A program made the translations under genes and the position numbers. Positions 47,525 to 54,963 of a stretch of 64,000 nt of DNA are shown piece after piece. Origin of the DNA: Pseudovibrio sp. Alg231-02 (lineage in GTDB: Bacteria > Pseudomonadota > Alphaproteobacteria > Rhizobiales > Stappiaceae); contig NZ_FREX01000008.1 in assembly GCF_900143565.1 (NCBI RefSeq), positions 66,540-130,539 on the forward strand, in the 5' to 3' direction. The notes under the pieces are model-generated. The model saw nothing but the letters and a program-made list of their open reading frames with translations, did not search any database and was not told where the DNA came from. Within the stretch, counting starts at the first letter, position 1; every line of letters begins with the position of its first letter.

Positions 47525-47980
47525 TTAGTTGTCCAATACCTTGATGTGCAGTGTTCCGCGGCAGGTGCCGTCGGAGAAAACGCCGGACGCTTCCTGAGTG
47601 CCGACCAGACCTGTTGCAGCGAGTTCCACGTCAACAGGTGTTTTGGTTTCATCTCCCGGGAAAATGATCTCGTACTCGTTCTCGATTGAGAAGATGCCCC
47701 CGCTGACGCTGCCACCAATGGCGATGACCAGAATGTCGTGGCCTTTGTCCGTGCCGCGTTTAAGCGTGTCATTGGTGGAGTCCGGGTGATCCTTGGTTGT
47801 GAAACCTTCACCGTAGCGCTTTTCGCAGGTTCCATCATCTGGACTGCCGTCTGTCATGGAGAGATTGGAGAAGGTGATTGTTTTATCGCCGGGCCCCAGC
47901 CTTTGTGCGACGGCCAGAGCAGCGGTGCTGGTGATGGCTAGTGCCGTGAAGGCGATTGTGGTCAGGAGCAGTGTTTTCAT
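47525..47980 (-). CDS. Small exported protein, two-Cys family, copy 1
   Basis: A 151-residue precursor with a signal peptide (MKTLLLTTIAFTALA, likely cut after A-A-L-A near residue 23). The mature protein carries the features shared by the six-member cluster: F-S-N-L-S-M-x-D-G-S-P-D-D-G-T-C, then K-R-Y-G-x-G-F-T, K-G-H, E-N-E-Y-E-I-I-F-P-x-D and G-V-F-S-D-G-T-C-R-G near the end. The two Cys probably form a disulfide in the periplasm. Closest to copies 2 and 3. It starts 46 bp after copy 2 and probably shares its mRNA. I do not recognise the family. Confidence 0.8.
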   Translation of the reverse strand: MKTLLLTTIAFTALAITSTAALAVAQRLGPGDKTITFSNLSMTDGSPDDGTCEKRYGEGFTTKDHPDSTNDTLKRGTDKGHDILVIAIGGSVSGGIFSIENEYEIIFPGDETKTPVDVELAATGLVGTQEASGVFSDGTCRGTLHIKVLDN

Positions 47981-48026
47981 TGTTCTATCCGTCCCGTATC
48001 GTTGGGTGGTATGACGCGGTGTTGTA

Positions 48027-48494
48027 TCATTTAAGTTGTGTTTTCTTCAGCAGTGTCATCACTGTTGAGCCGCGACACGTCCCGTCAGAGAAGACCCCAG
48101 TCGCTTGCGTTTCGCCTGTGATCCCTGTTGCCATCAGCTGAAAGTTGACAGGTTTGCTTTGTATGTCCTGCGGGAAGGTGATGATGTATTCATTCTCCAC
48201 TGAGTACAGGCCACTTTCCAAGCTGCCGCCTATATGGATCATTTTGATCTCATGCCCCTCATAGGTGATGAAATTGCGGTGCTCTGCGAGGGAGCCTGGA
48301 TGATTCTTAACCGTGAAGCCATTGGCATATCTTTTCGCGCAGATCCCGTTGTCCGGACTTCCGTCCACCAGTTACAGGTCGGTGAATGCGGAAAACTTGT
48401 CGCCGCGCCCCAATCGCAGGCTCATCGCGTCTGCGCTGATGCTTGTGAGCGTCAGGGCTGTCAGGGATATGACTGTGCAAAGGGCGGCTTTCAT
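48027..48494 (-). pseudogene. Small exported protein, two-Cys family, copy 2, interrupted by TAA
   Basis: The frame begins with ATG at 48494, 12 bases after copy 3, encodes a signal peptide (MKAALCTVISLTALTL) and runs in register with copies 1 and 3 through F-T-D-L, then meets TAA at codon 41 (48372-48374) exactly where relatives have Ser or Thr. After the stop the frame continues unbroken to 48027 with D-G-S-P-D-N-G-I-C, E-N-E-Y and G-V-F-S-D-G-T-C-R-G. One base change (TCA to TAA) would explain it. A GTG at codon 43 could restart translation, but the product would lack the signal peptide. Otherwise a sequencing error is possible. No other decay is visible, so the loss is recent. Confidence 0.8.
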
Positions 48495-48506
48495 CGGGCT
48501 CGGGTC

Positions 48507-48962
48507 CTACTGCTGGGCCGATTGAATGGTGACCTTGCCGCGGCACGTGCCATCCGAGAACACGCCTGAGGCTGTTCCGCTGCCAATCAGGCCGGTTGCG
48601 AACATCTTCACATCAATTGTTTCTTTGTGCTCGTCATTGGGGAAGATGATCTCGTATTCATTTTCGATGGACAGGATGCCATCCCCAATGGTGCCTCCGG
48701 TGGAGGAGATGATGATGTCGTGGCCTTCTGTCGTCGTCTTTTGAGCGTTTGGTGAAGACGTGTCGGGATGGTCTGCGGTTTTGTAACCTGTTCCGTAGCG
48801 TTTTGCGCAGGTGCCGTCGTCAGGCGTGCCGTCTGCCAATGTCAGCTCGGAGAATGTGACGGATTCATTGTCACTGCCCAGACTGTGATCGTCTGCCAGG
48901 GCCGTGCTGCTGACATAGGCAATTGCGCCAAGGCTTGCTGCTGCACAGAGATATTTCTTCAT
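48507..48962 (-). CDS. Small exported protein, two-Cys family, copy 3
   Basis: A 151-residue precursor starting MKKYLCAAASLGAIA with likely cleavage after T-A-L-A near residue 23; four extra residues are possible from an upstream ATG at 48974. The mature part has F-S-E-L-T-L-x-D-G-T-P-D-D-G-T-C-A-K-R-Y-G, then E-G-H, I-E-N-E-Y-E-I-I-F-P-N-D and G-V-F-S-D-G-T-C-R-G. It is the first gene of the 3-2-1 set. Its upstream region (48963-49110) is duplicated upstream of copy 4. Confidence 0.8.
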   Translation of the reverse strand: MKKYLCAAASLGAIAYVSSTALADDHSLGSDNESVTFSELTLADGTPDDGTCAKRYGTGYKTADHPDTSSPNAQKTTTEGHDIIISSTGGTIGDGILSIENEYEIIFPNDEHKETIDVKMFATGLIGSGTASGVFSDGTCRGKVTIQSAQQ

Positions 48963-49110
48963 GGGTGCCACCACTTGTTATTTTTCAGGCTTAAAACCGC
49001 TCAAAGAGTAGTCCTGCTGCGTTAACGTAGATGTTTTTGCTGAGCTTCGATTTTCTTTAGGATGAAGAATGAGTTTTGGGGATGCTGCTGGATTTAGCCA
49101 GTTTCTAATG
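48931..49110. repeat. Duplicated promoter/start segment, copy A
   Basis: This segment covers the first codons of copy 3 and about 150 bp upstream of it. Matching stretches in the second copy at 50319-50495 include AGTCCTGCTGCGTTAA and GATTTTCTTTAGGATGAAG, plus the first codons MKK-x-x-CAA. On the minus strand it should contain the promoter of copies 3-2-1. Confidence 0.65.
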
Positions 49111-49281
49111 CACTACGCATAAACATCCGTGAAAACTGAAGATTTACGCAGTGCAGGGGCTGGAAAATCCAGGGCTTATGATAGGCTATGCTCTTCATTG
49201 CATTGATGCATCGTGGGTTTTCGCCTGTCGTGTTTGTTTTGAGAATGAGTGTGCAGGTCAGCTACAGATTTTGAGGTTTTT

Positions 49282-49767
49282 ATGAAAGTCAGAGACGCGG
49301 TTCTGGTCGATGCTGAAGAAATCAGCGTTTTTTTGCAGGAACTTGCTGCGTTAGGAAAGCGCAGTTTGCCGAGTGATGAGACCTATGTGATCTCTCAGTA
49401 CATTGCTCATGCAGATAATATCCGCTGTTCTGTGGTTGAAGATGTGGACGGGACCCTGCTTGGGCTGCAGATCCTGAAACGGGCATCAGAGGGCAACACT
49501 TATGGTGTGACGCCGGGTTGGGGCATGATCGGCACCCATGTGCGCCCGAGTGCAGGGCGCCGCGGTGTCGGGCGGGCCTTGTTTGCTGCAACGCTTGATG
49601 CTGCCAGACAAGCCGGGCTTGAGAAGATTGATGCCACGATTGGTGCCTCCAACCCGGAGGGGCTGGGTTATTATGAGGCGGTTGGCTTTCGCACCTATAA
49701 GACCAACGAGAGTTCTGTCAGTAAATGTTTTGAGCTGACTGAGGCAACTGCGCCTGTCCAGAAATGA
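49282..49767 (+). CDS. GNAT family N-acetyltransferase
   Basis: A 161-residue protein with the GNAT fold. The acetyl-CoA loop is R-R-G-V-G-R-A-L (about residues 100-107), preceded by I-G-T-H-V-R-P and followed by the typical A-S-N-P-E-G-L-G-Y-Y-E-A-V-G-F. The substrate is unknown. Start at 49282 follows GAGG; a GTG at 49249 would add eleven residues. It is the only plus-strand gene inside the exported-protein cluster, and its stop directly abuts the stop of copy 4 (TGATCA). Confidence 0.85.
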   Translation: MKVRDAVLVDAEEISVFLQELAALGKRSLPSDETYVISQYIAHADNIRCSVVEDVDGTLLGLQILKRASEGNTYGVTPGWGMIGTHVRPSAGRRGVGRALFAATLDAARQAGLEKIDATIGASNPEGLGYYEAVGFRTYKTNESSVSKCFELTEATAPVQK

Positions 49768-50253
49768 TCATTTGACGCCGACGACAGAGAACCTCCCGGA
49801 GCAGATGCCATCTGAGAAGACGCCGGTGAAGATTTTGGAGTTCACGAAGCCGGTTATGAACTGGGTGTTCTCGACTTCTTCGCCCGGATCATTGGGGAAG
49901 GTGATGAGGACTTGCGAGTGTTCGGCATAAATGCCGTCACCGCGCAGTTCACTGCGGGCATAAAGGGAGAATTTGTGCCCTTTGTCGCTGACAAACTGTC
50001 CGCGCCGTCCGTTTGGATCGGGGTAGACAGTGTATCCGTTGCCATAGCGCTCTTTACAGAACTCAACACCAACTGCATCTGTCAGGACTGTCAGGTTCTG
50101 GATGGCGATCTGCCGTGATACAGACAGGCGTTTCAGGTCTGTGAAGGGATTGCCCCGGTTGTCGCGGTGGGTGATCTGAGCGTTAGCTTGCCCCAGCATC
50201 CCAATGGTGAGGATGAGAGCTACACCGGACTGTTTCAGTTTTGTAAGGCGCAT
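49768..50253 (-). CDS. Small exported protein, two-Cys family, copy 4
   Basis: A 161-residue precursor from the ATG at 50253 (MRLTKLKQSGVALILTIGML, cut likely after A-N-A near residue 25), with GGGAG upstream. Mature motifs: N-L-T-V-L-T-D-A-V-G, F-C-K-E-R-Y-G-N-G-Y-T, D-K-G-H, L-I-T-F-P-N-D and G-V-F-S-D-G-I-C-S-G. It forms a subgroup with copy 5, sharing the signal-peptide core K-L-K-Q-S-G-V. The frame is open further upstream to 50334, but that DNA is a remnant of a copy-3-like start in another frame, so the long form is unlikely. Confidence 0.8.
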   Translation of the reverse strand: MRLTKLKQSGVALILTIGMLGQANAQITHRDNRGNPFTDLKRLSVSRQIAIQNLTVLTDAVGVEFCKERYGNGYTVYPDPNGRRGQFVSDKGHKFSLYARSELRGDGIYAEHSQVLITFPNDPGEEVENTQFITGFVNSKIFTGVFSDGICSGRFSVVGVK

Positions 50254-50266
50254 GTCTACTCCCATT

Positions 50267-50350
50267 TCAAACCTGCTGTGCCTGACCTCTCGTCCCGGAT
50301 CTGTCGAGGACAGGACTGAGGCTTGTTGCTGCACAGAAAATCTTCTTCAT
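50267..50350 (-). pseudogene. Truncated signal-peptide remnant of a copy-3-like gene
   Basis: ATG at 50350 opens a 27-codon frame beginning MKKIFCAATSL, nearly the same as the start of copy 3 (MKKYLCAAASL), and after about 11 codons it loses similarity and stops at TGA (50267-50269). It lies within the duplicated segment and 14 bases upstream of copy 4. It may be translated as a short leader or be inert. Confidence 0.65.
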
Positions 50351-50495
50351 GGGGAGCTTCCACTCGTTGCTGTTCAGGCCTCACGACCCGCAAAGAATAG
50401 TCCTGCTGCGTTAATGTAAATGCTCTGGGTTCAATTTGATTTTCTTTAGGATGAAGAATGTGTTTCGTGTGACTGTCCGGATTTAGTCAATTTCT
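50319..50495. repeat. Duplicated promoter/start segment, copy B
   Basis: Second copy of the segment at 48931-49110, now in front of copy 4. The best-kept blocks are in the upstream non-coding part, suggesting that these hold a promoter or a regulator site kept by selection. Confidence 0.65.
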
Positions 50496-50515
50496 CGAAG
50501 CAGCGTTTTGCGGGA

Positions 50516-51001
50516 TCATTTGGCGGCTACGACGGAGAAGTGCCCGGTACAGACGCCATCAGAGAAGACGCCGCTGAACATCTTGGAGTTGACGAAGCCG
50601 GTGATGAAGGCAGTCACCTCGACCTCTACGTCTGGGGCATTGTGGAAGGTGATCAGCAGTTTTGAGTGTTCTGCATAAATGCCATCCTGACGCCACTCAC
50701 TGCGATCGTAGAGGGAGACTTTGTCGTTCATCTTGCTGATAAACTGCCCTTGTTTCCCGTTTCGGTCAGGAAAAATGGTGCCGCCTTTGCCATAACGTCC
50801 CTCGCAAAACTCAATTCCCACGGCATCAGTCAGGACTGTCAGGTTGTCAATTAAGACTTGCCGTGTTGGAAGCGCGCGCTTCATGTCGGAAAATGGATTG
50901 GCCTTATTGACGCGATTGACGATCTGACTGCTGGCTGGCCCCAGCATTCCAAAGGTGATGAGGAGGACAACACCGGACTGCTTCAGCTTTTTAACTCGCA
51001 T
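50516..51001 (-). CDS. Small exported protein, two-Cys family, copy 5
   Basis: A 161-residue precursor from the ATG at 51001 (MRVKKLKQSGVVLLITFGML, cut likely after A-S-S near residue 25), with GAGAG upstream. Motifs: N-L-T-V-L-T-D-A-V-G-I, F-C-E-G-R-Y-G-K-G, L-I-T-F, F-I-T-G-F-V-N-S-K-M-F and G-V-F-S-D-G-V-C-T-G. It is the sister of copy 4. In this copy K-G-H is replaced by N-D-K, so that feature is not invariant. Confidence 0.8.
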   Translation of the reverse strand: MRVKKLKQSGVVLLITFGMLGPASSQIVNRVNKANPFSDMKRALPTRQVLIDNLTVLTDAVGIEFCEGRYGKGGTIFPDRNGKQGQFISKMNDKVSLYDRSEWRQDGIYAEHSKLLITFHNAPDVEVEVTAFITGFVNSKMFSGVFSDGVCTGHFSVVAAK

Positions 51002-51196
51002 GCTTTCTCTCGTTTTAAACCTGTTGCGTCCCATCTTTTATGCCTGAACGGTCAGGATTGGTGCGGCTGCGAAATGCTGTTGGACGATGAGCCTGATGTG
51101 CCCTTTGCTCCGAACCATTTCGGTTTGGGGAACCTCTCAGAATATCTGTCTCTGTCTCTGTCTGTGTCAGTTCAACGGAACGGTGGTGAGCGGGCT

Positions 51197-51649
51197 TTAC
51201 TGCAGTTTCAGCGGGCCAACAAAGACCTTGCCGGTGCATGTGCCGTCTGTGAATACGCCGCTGTAATGGTCTCCGCCAATCAGGCCGGTTACGAACTGAG
51301 TGACCTCGATCTCTTCCTCTTTATTGCCGGGAAACGTCATCATGAATCTGTCGTGCTCTGCAAAAATGCCGTGTCCCAGGATCTCGTTTGTATCGACCAG
51401 CGTTACCGTGTGCCCCTTATCGCTGATGTAGGTGCGCTTGGGGGCTTCCTTGGAGGGGGAGACTGTGTACCCGTCACCATAACGCTCAACGCAGATGGAA
51501 TTGTCTGATGTGCCGTCCTGCATGCTCAGGTTTGAAAAGACAACGTCCCTGGAGGCTTGTGTCGTGTCGGTGTTTGCTAAGGAATAGCTTGCCAGACCAG
51601 CAGAGAGGAGCGTGAAAGCTGCAAAAACAGGGAGGGGGGCAAGACGCAT
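51197..51649 (-). CDS. Small exported protein, two-Cys family, copy 6
   Basis: A 150-residue precursor from the ATG at 51649 (MRLAPLPVFAAFTLLSAGLA, cut likely near S-L-A, residue 25), with AAAGGATG upstream. Its first mature third reads like copies 1-3 (F-S-N-L-S-M-Q-D-G-T-S-D-N-S-I-C-V-E-R-Y-G), while the middle reads like copies 4-5 (I-S-D-K-G-H, G-I-F-A-E-H). It ends G-V-F-T-D-G-T-C-T-G. This mixed character suggests it is nearest to the ancestral form. The frame extends to 51697, but the upstream start has no ribosome site. Confidence 0.8.
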   Translation of the reverse strand: MRLAPLPVFAAFTLLSAGLASYSLANTDTTQASRDVVFSNLSMQDGTSDNSICVERYGDGYTVSPSKEAPKRTYISDKGHTVTLVDTNEILGHGIFAEHDRFMMTFPGNKEEEIEVTQFVTGLIGGDHYSGVFTDGTCTGKVFVGPLKLQ

Positions 51650-51786
51650 CAATACATCCTTTTCTGATGCCAGTGGCAGTGCTGGGCACTTGGTCAAACA
51701 TCAAGGATAGGGATGTGGTGAGGCATGAACAGGATTAAGCCGCCTCATGGTTTGCGTGTGTTGAACGCAATGGGCGCTATTCAAAT

Positions 51787-51815
51787 AAAAAAGGAGGCAA
51801 AATGCCTCCTTTTTC
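51787..51815. terminator. Bidirectional terminator downstream of gltA
   Basis: AAAAAGGAGGCA-AAA-TGCCTCCTTTTT is a perfect 12-bp stem with A and T runs on both sides. On the minus strand it ends gltA transcription. Confidence 0.85.
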
Positions 51816-51855
51816 TAAAGTCTGTCTATCAGCTCAAGCAGCTTTGCTACACTTC

Positions 51856-51880
51856 CCGAAAACCGGTATCCGTTTTTCGG
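51856..51880. repeat. Rhizobiales-type palindromic repeat (RIME-like)
   Basis: CCGAAAACCGG-TAT-CCGTTTTTCGG lies 10 bp past the gltA stop. The pattern of GAAAACCGG facing CCG plus a T run is the core of small palindromes spread through many Rhizobiales genomes; assignment is from memory of that pattern. Confidence 0.5.
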
Positions 51881-51889
51881 AGAATGTTT

Positions 51890-53182
51890 TTAGCGGCGCT
51901 GGTCGATTGGCTGATAATCACGCTCGGAATAGCCGGTGTACAGCTGGCGTGGACGACCGATACGCTGGGAAGGATCTTCAATCATTTCCTTCCACTGTGC
52001 GATCCAACCTACTGTACGAGCCAGTGCGAAGAGCACGGTGAACATGGTGGTTGGGAAGCCCAGAGCACGCAGGGTGATGCCGGAGTAGAAGTCAATGTTT
52101 GGATAAAGCTTCTTCTCAACGAAGTAAGGATCGGTGAGAGCAACTTTTTCCAGTTCCATTGCCACTTCAAGAAGCGGATCGTCCTGGTGGCCCAGCTCTG
52201 CAAGCACTTCATGACAGGTTTTCTGCATGATGCGCGCGCGTGGGTCGTAGTTTTTGTAGACGCGGTGACCGAAGCCCATGAGGCGGAACGGATCATTCTT
52301 GTCTTTTGCACGTGCTACATACTCAGGAATACGGTCAACAGAACCGATTTCGGAGAGCATGTTCAGAGCTGCCTCATTCGCACCGCCATGAGATGGACCC
52401 CACAGACATGCAATACCAGCTGCAATACATGCAAATGGGTTTGCGCCTGAAGAACCAGCAAGACGTACGGTGGATGTGGAAGCATTCTGCTCGTGGTCAG
52501 CGTGCAGGATGAAGATACGGTCCATGGCACGTGCCAGAACCGGATTTACTTTATATTCCTCACATGGAACTGCGAAGCACATGTGCAGGAAGTTGGATGC
52601 GTAGTCCAGATCGTTTCTTGGGTAAACGAATGGCTGGCCAACGTGGTATTTGTAGGCCATTGCAGCAATGGTCGGCATCTTTGCGATCATGCGCAGGGAT
52701 GCAACCATGCGCAGGTGTGGATCAGAGATGTCGGTGCTGTCATGATAGAAGGAAGAGAGAGCTCCAACGGTACCGGTCATGACTGCCATTGGGTGGGCGT
52801 CACGACGATAACCCTTGAAGAAAGAGCTCATCTGATCATGGATCATGGTGTGGTAGGTTACACGATGAACAAAATCGTCCTTCTCTGCGCGTGTTGGCAG
52901 TTCGCCGTACAGCAGCAGATAGCAGCTTTCCAAAAAGTCGCCGTGTTCGGCGAGCTGTTCAATCGGGTAACCGCGGTAAAGCAGAACGCCTGCGTCACCG
53001 TCGATGTAAGTGATCTTGGATTCGCATGAGGCAGTTGATGTGAAACCAGGGTCCAGTGTGAAGTGATCAGTTTGCTTATAAAGCGAACCGATGTCCAGAA
53101 CATCAGGGCCCATGGAGCCAGAGTGGACGTTAAAGTCCCAGCTGTTGTCTCCAATAGTCAGTTTCGCTGTTTTGTCGCTCAT
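51890..53182 (-). CDS. gltA: Citrate synthase
   Basis: Type II citrate synthase condenses oxaloacetate and acetyl-CoA in the TCA cycle. The 430-residue protein has the Gram-negative N-terminal domain ([20 protein letters not shown]), the catalytic His in [10 protein letters not shown] and G-F-G-H-R-V-Y-K, and the catalytic Asp region D-F-Y-S-G. The ATG at 53182 follows GGGGG; a TTG three codons earlier is possible. Confidence 0.97.
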   Translation of the reverse strand: MSDKTAKLTIGDNSWDFNVHSGSMGPDVLDIGSLYKQTDHFTLDPGFTSTASCESKITYIDGDAGVLLYRGYPIEQLAEHGDFLESCYLLLYGELPTRAEKDDFVHRVTYHTMIHDQMSSFFKGYRRDAHPMAVMTGTVGALSSFYHDSTDISDPHLRMVASLRMIAKMPTIAAMAYKYHVGQPFVYPRNDLDYASNFLHMCFAVPCEEYKVNPVLARAMDRIFILHADHEQNASTSTVRLAGSSGANPFACIAAGIACLWGPSHGGANEAALNMLSEIGSVDRIPEYVARAKDKNDPFRLMGFGHRVYKNYDPRARIMQKTCHEVLAELGHQDDPLLEVAMELEKVALTDPYFVEKKLYPNIDFYSGITLRALGFPTTMFTVLFALARTVGWIAQWKEMIEDPSQRIGRPRQLYTGYSERDYQPIDQRR

Positions 53183-53222
53183 ATCAGGCAACCCCCATTT
53201 TGTATCTCCTCATGCGACTTGC

Positions 53223-53242
53223 TTCATTTGTGTACAAATGAA
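53223..53242. promoter_or_regulatory. Inverted repeat upstream of gltA
   Basis: TTCATTTGT-GT-ACAAATGAA is a 9-2-9 inverted repeat about 40 bp before the gltA start, in the expected promoter/leader region. It has the form of a dimeric regulator site. Confidence 0.45.
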
Positions 53243-53355
53243 TACACTGCATGATCTGACGTTTCCGCCCGGAGGAGAGTGTTGTCGTGGAACTGCCTAT
53301 ATCATTTGCCGCGATGGGGCAAGCGCCCGCAACCAATGCTTTTAGCTATAAGTGT

Positions 53356-53394
53356 AACTACCGCTACGAATGACTAGTATTTGCAGCGGTAGTT
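53356..53394. terminator. Stem-loop downstream of gltX
   Basis: AACTACCGCT pairs with AGCGGTAGTT (10 bp, 19-base loop). The T run is better on the plus strand (TTCTTTTA) than on the minus strand, where gltX ends 20 bp away. Confidence 0.45.
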
Positions 53395-53413
53395 TCTTTT
53401 AGAATTCAGCGAA

Positions 53414-54838
53414 TTAAGCTGAAAGATCACGAATGCGTGCGCAAGATTCGTCTTTTCCGAGCACTTTGAGCACGTCAAAGATGCCTGGGGATGTGCCACG
53501 ACCAGTGAGTGCAGCGCGCAATGGCTGAGCAACTTTGCCGAGTTTCAGCTCTTCTGCTTCAGCCACTGCCTTAACGGCAGTCTCGGTGCTTTCCACGGTC
53601 CACTCGTCCAGTGCTTCCAGAGCAACCAGAACCTTGCCAAGAACAGCACGTGCCTCGTCAGAGAGGATCTTTTCAGCCTTTGCATCCAGATCCAGCGGAC
53701 GCTGAACCCAGAGGTAACGTGCAGATTCCTGCAGTTCGACAAGGGTCTTTGCGCGCTCTTTCAGGCCAGGCAGAGCTTCAACCAGTTTGTCCTGGTTTCC
53801 GTCGCCTGCAATCCACGCCATGACGTCTGCGCCGCCTTCCACGTCCATCAGATAGGTGAGGAAGTGGCCGAGCAGCTCCTCATCGCTTTCTGAGCGCATG
53901 TAGTGAGCGTTCAGGTTTTCCAGCTTCTTGAAGTCGAAACGGGACGGGGATTTGCCTACAGCGTCCAGACCGAACCACTCGATCATCTGATCGGTAGAGA
54001 AGATCTCGTCATCGCCGTGGGACCAGCCGAGGCGTGCCAGATAGTTGCGCATGGCGGATGGCAGGTAGCCCATAGCCCGGTACGCTTCTGCACCTACTGC
54101 GCCGTGGCGCTTGGAGAGCTTTGCGCCATCTGGTCCATAGATCAGCGGAATGTGCGCCATGACCGGGACATCCCAGTTCAGGGCCTTATAGATCAGGGAC
54201 TGGCGTGCTGCGTTGGTCAGGTGGTCATCGCCACGAACGATGTGGGTGATGCCCATGTCATGATCGTCTACCACAACAGCCAGCATGTAGGTTGGGTTGC
54301 CATCAGAACGCACGAGGATCAGGTCGTCCAGATCCTTGTTGGCGAACTTGACGGTGCCCTGAACCTGATCTTCCACGATGGTGTCACCTTCGAGCGGCGC
54401 TTTCAGGCGAATGGCTGGGGCGATGCCTTCTGGTGCTTCAGAAGGGTCACGATCACGCCAGGTGCCGTCATAACGCGGCGGGCGACCTTCTGCGCGGGCC
54501 TTCTCGCGCATCTCGTTCACTTCTTCCGGAGAGCAGTAGCAGTAGTACGCAGTGCTGTCCTTGACCATCTGCTCAGCAACTTCGCGGTGGCGGTCAACGC
54601 GGCCATACTGGGAGATCGGCTCGCCGTCCCAGTCCATGCCCAGCCAGGACAGACCGTCCAGCAGCGCATCTACGGCTTCCTCGGTGGAGCGGGAGCGATC
54701 GGTGTCTTCAATGCGCAGCAGCATTTTACCGCCGCTGTGTTTTGCCAGAAGCCAGTTGAACAGGGCTGTACGGGCGCCGCCAATATGCAGGTAGCCAGTA
54801 GGAGAAGGCGCAAAGCGCGTCACAACAGGTTTAGTCAT
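53414..54838 (-). CDS. gltX: Glutamyl-tRNA synthetase
   Basis: A class I synthetase that charges tRNA-Glu. The 474-residue protein has the HIGH-type motif [11 protein letters not shown] at 12-21, R-I-E-D-T-D, and the K-L-S-K-R-H-G loop near residue 245, with a C-terminal anticodon-binding helical domain. Many Hyphomicrobiales carry a second gltX elsewhere; only one is in this window. It diverges from comEC. Confidence 0.96.
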   Translation of the reverse strand: MTKPVVTRFAPSPTGYLHIGGARTALFNWLLAKHSGGKMLLRIEDTDRSRSTEEAVDALLDGLSWLGMDWDGEPISQYGRVDRHREVAEQMVKDSTAYYCYCSPEEVNEMREKARAEGRPPRYDGTWRDRDPSEAPEGIAPAIRLKAPLEGDTIVEDQVQGTVKFANKDLDDLILVRSDGNPTYMLAVVVDDHDMGITHIVRGDDHLTNAARQSLIYKALNWDVPVMAHIPLIYGPDGAKLSKRHGAVGAEAYRAMGYLPSAMRNYLARLGWSHGDDEIFSTDQMIEWFGLDAVGKSPSRFDFKKLENLNAHYMRSESDEELLGHFLTYLMDVEGGADVMAWIAGDGNQDKLVEALPGLKERAKTLVELQESARYLWVQRPLDLDAKAEKILSDEARAVLGKVLVALEALDEWTVESTETAVKAVAEAEELKLGKVAQPLRAALTGRGTSPGIFDVLKVLGKDESCARIRDLSA

Positions 54839-54963
54839 AGGTGTTCCGGAAAAGTTTCAAGTTACTTCGAATAGTTTGGGGTAATTACGGCGGGGCGCCG
54901 TACCTCTGCGGGCTGTGTACCATAGCATTGAAAAGTTCCCAAGTGGCAGAAAGGGACTTAAGG

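Noticed and set aside
51146-51163. Three CTGTCT units upstream of copy 5, possible phase-variation tract
   Set aside because: Three units of six bases are too few, and a change of whole units would not alter the reading frame.
53903-54874. 323-codon plus-strand frame opposite gltX
   Set aside because: It is a shadow of gltX; His/Cys-rich translation without any family feature.
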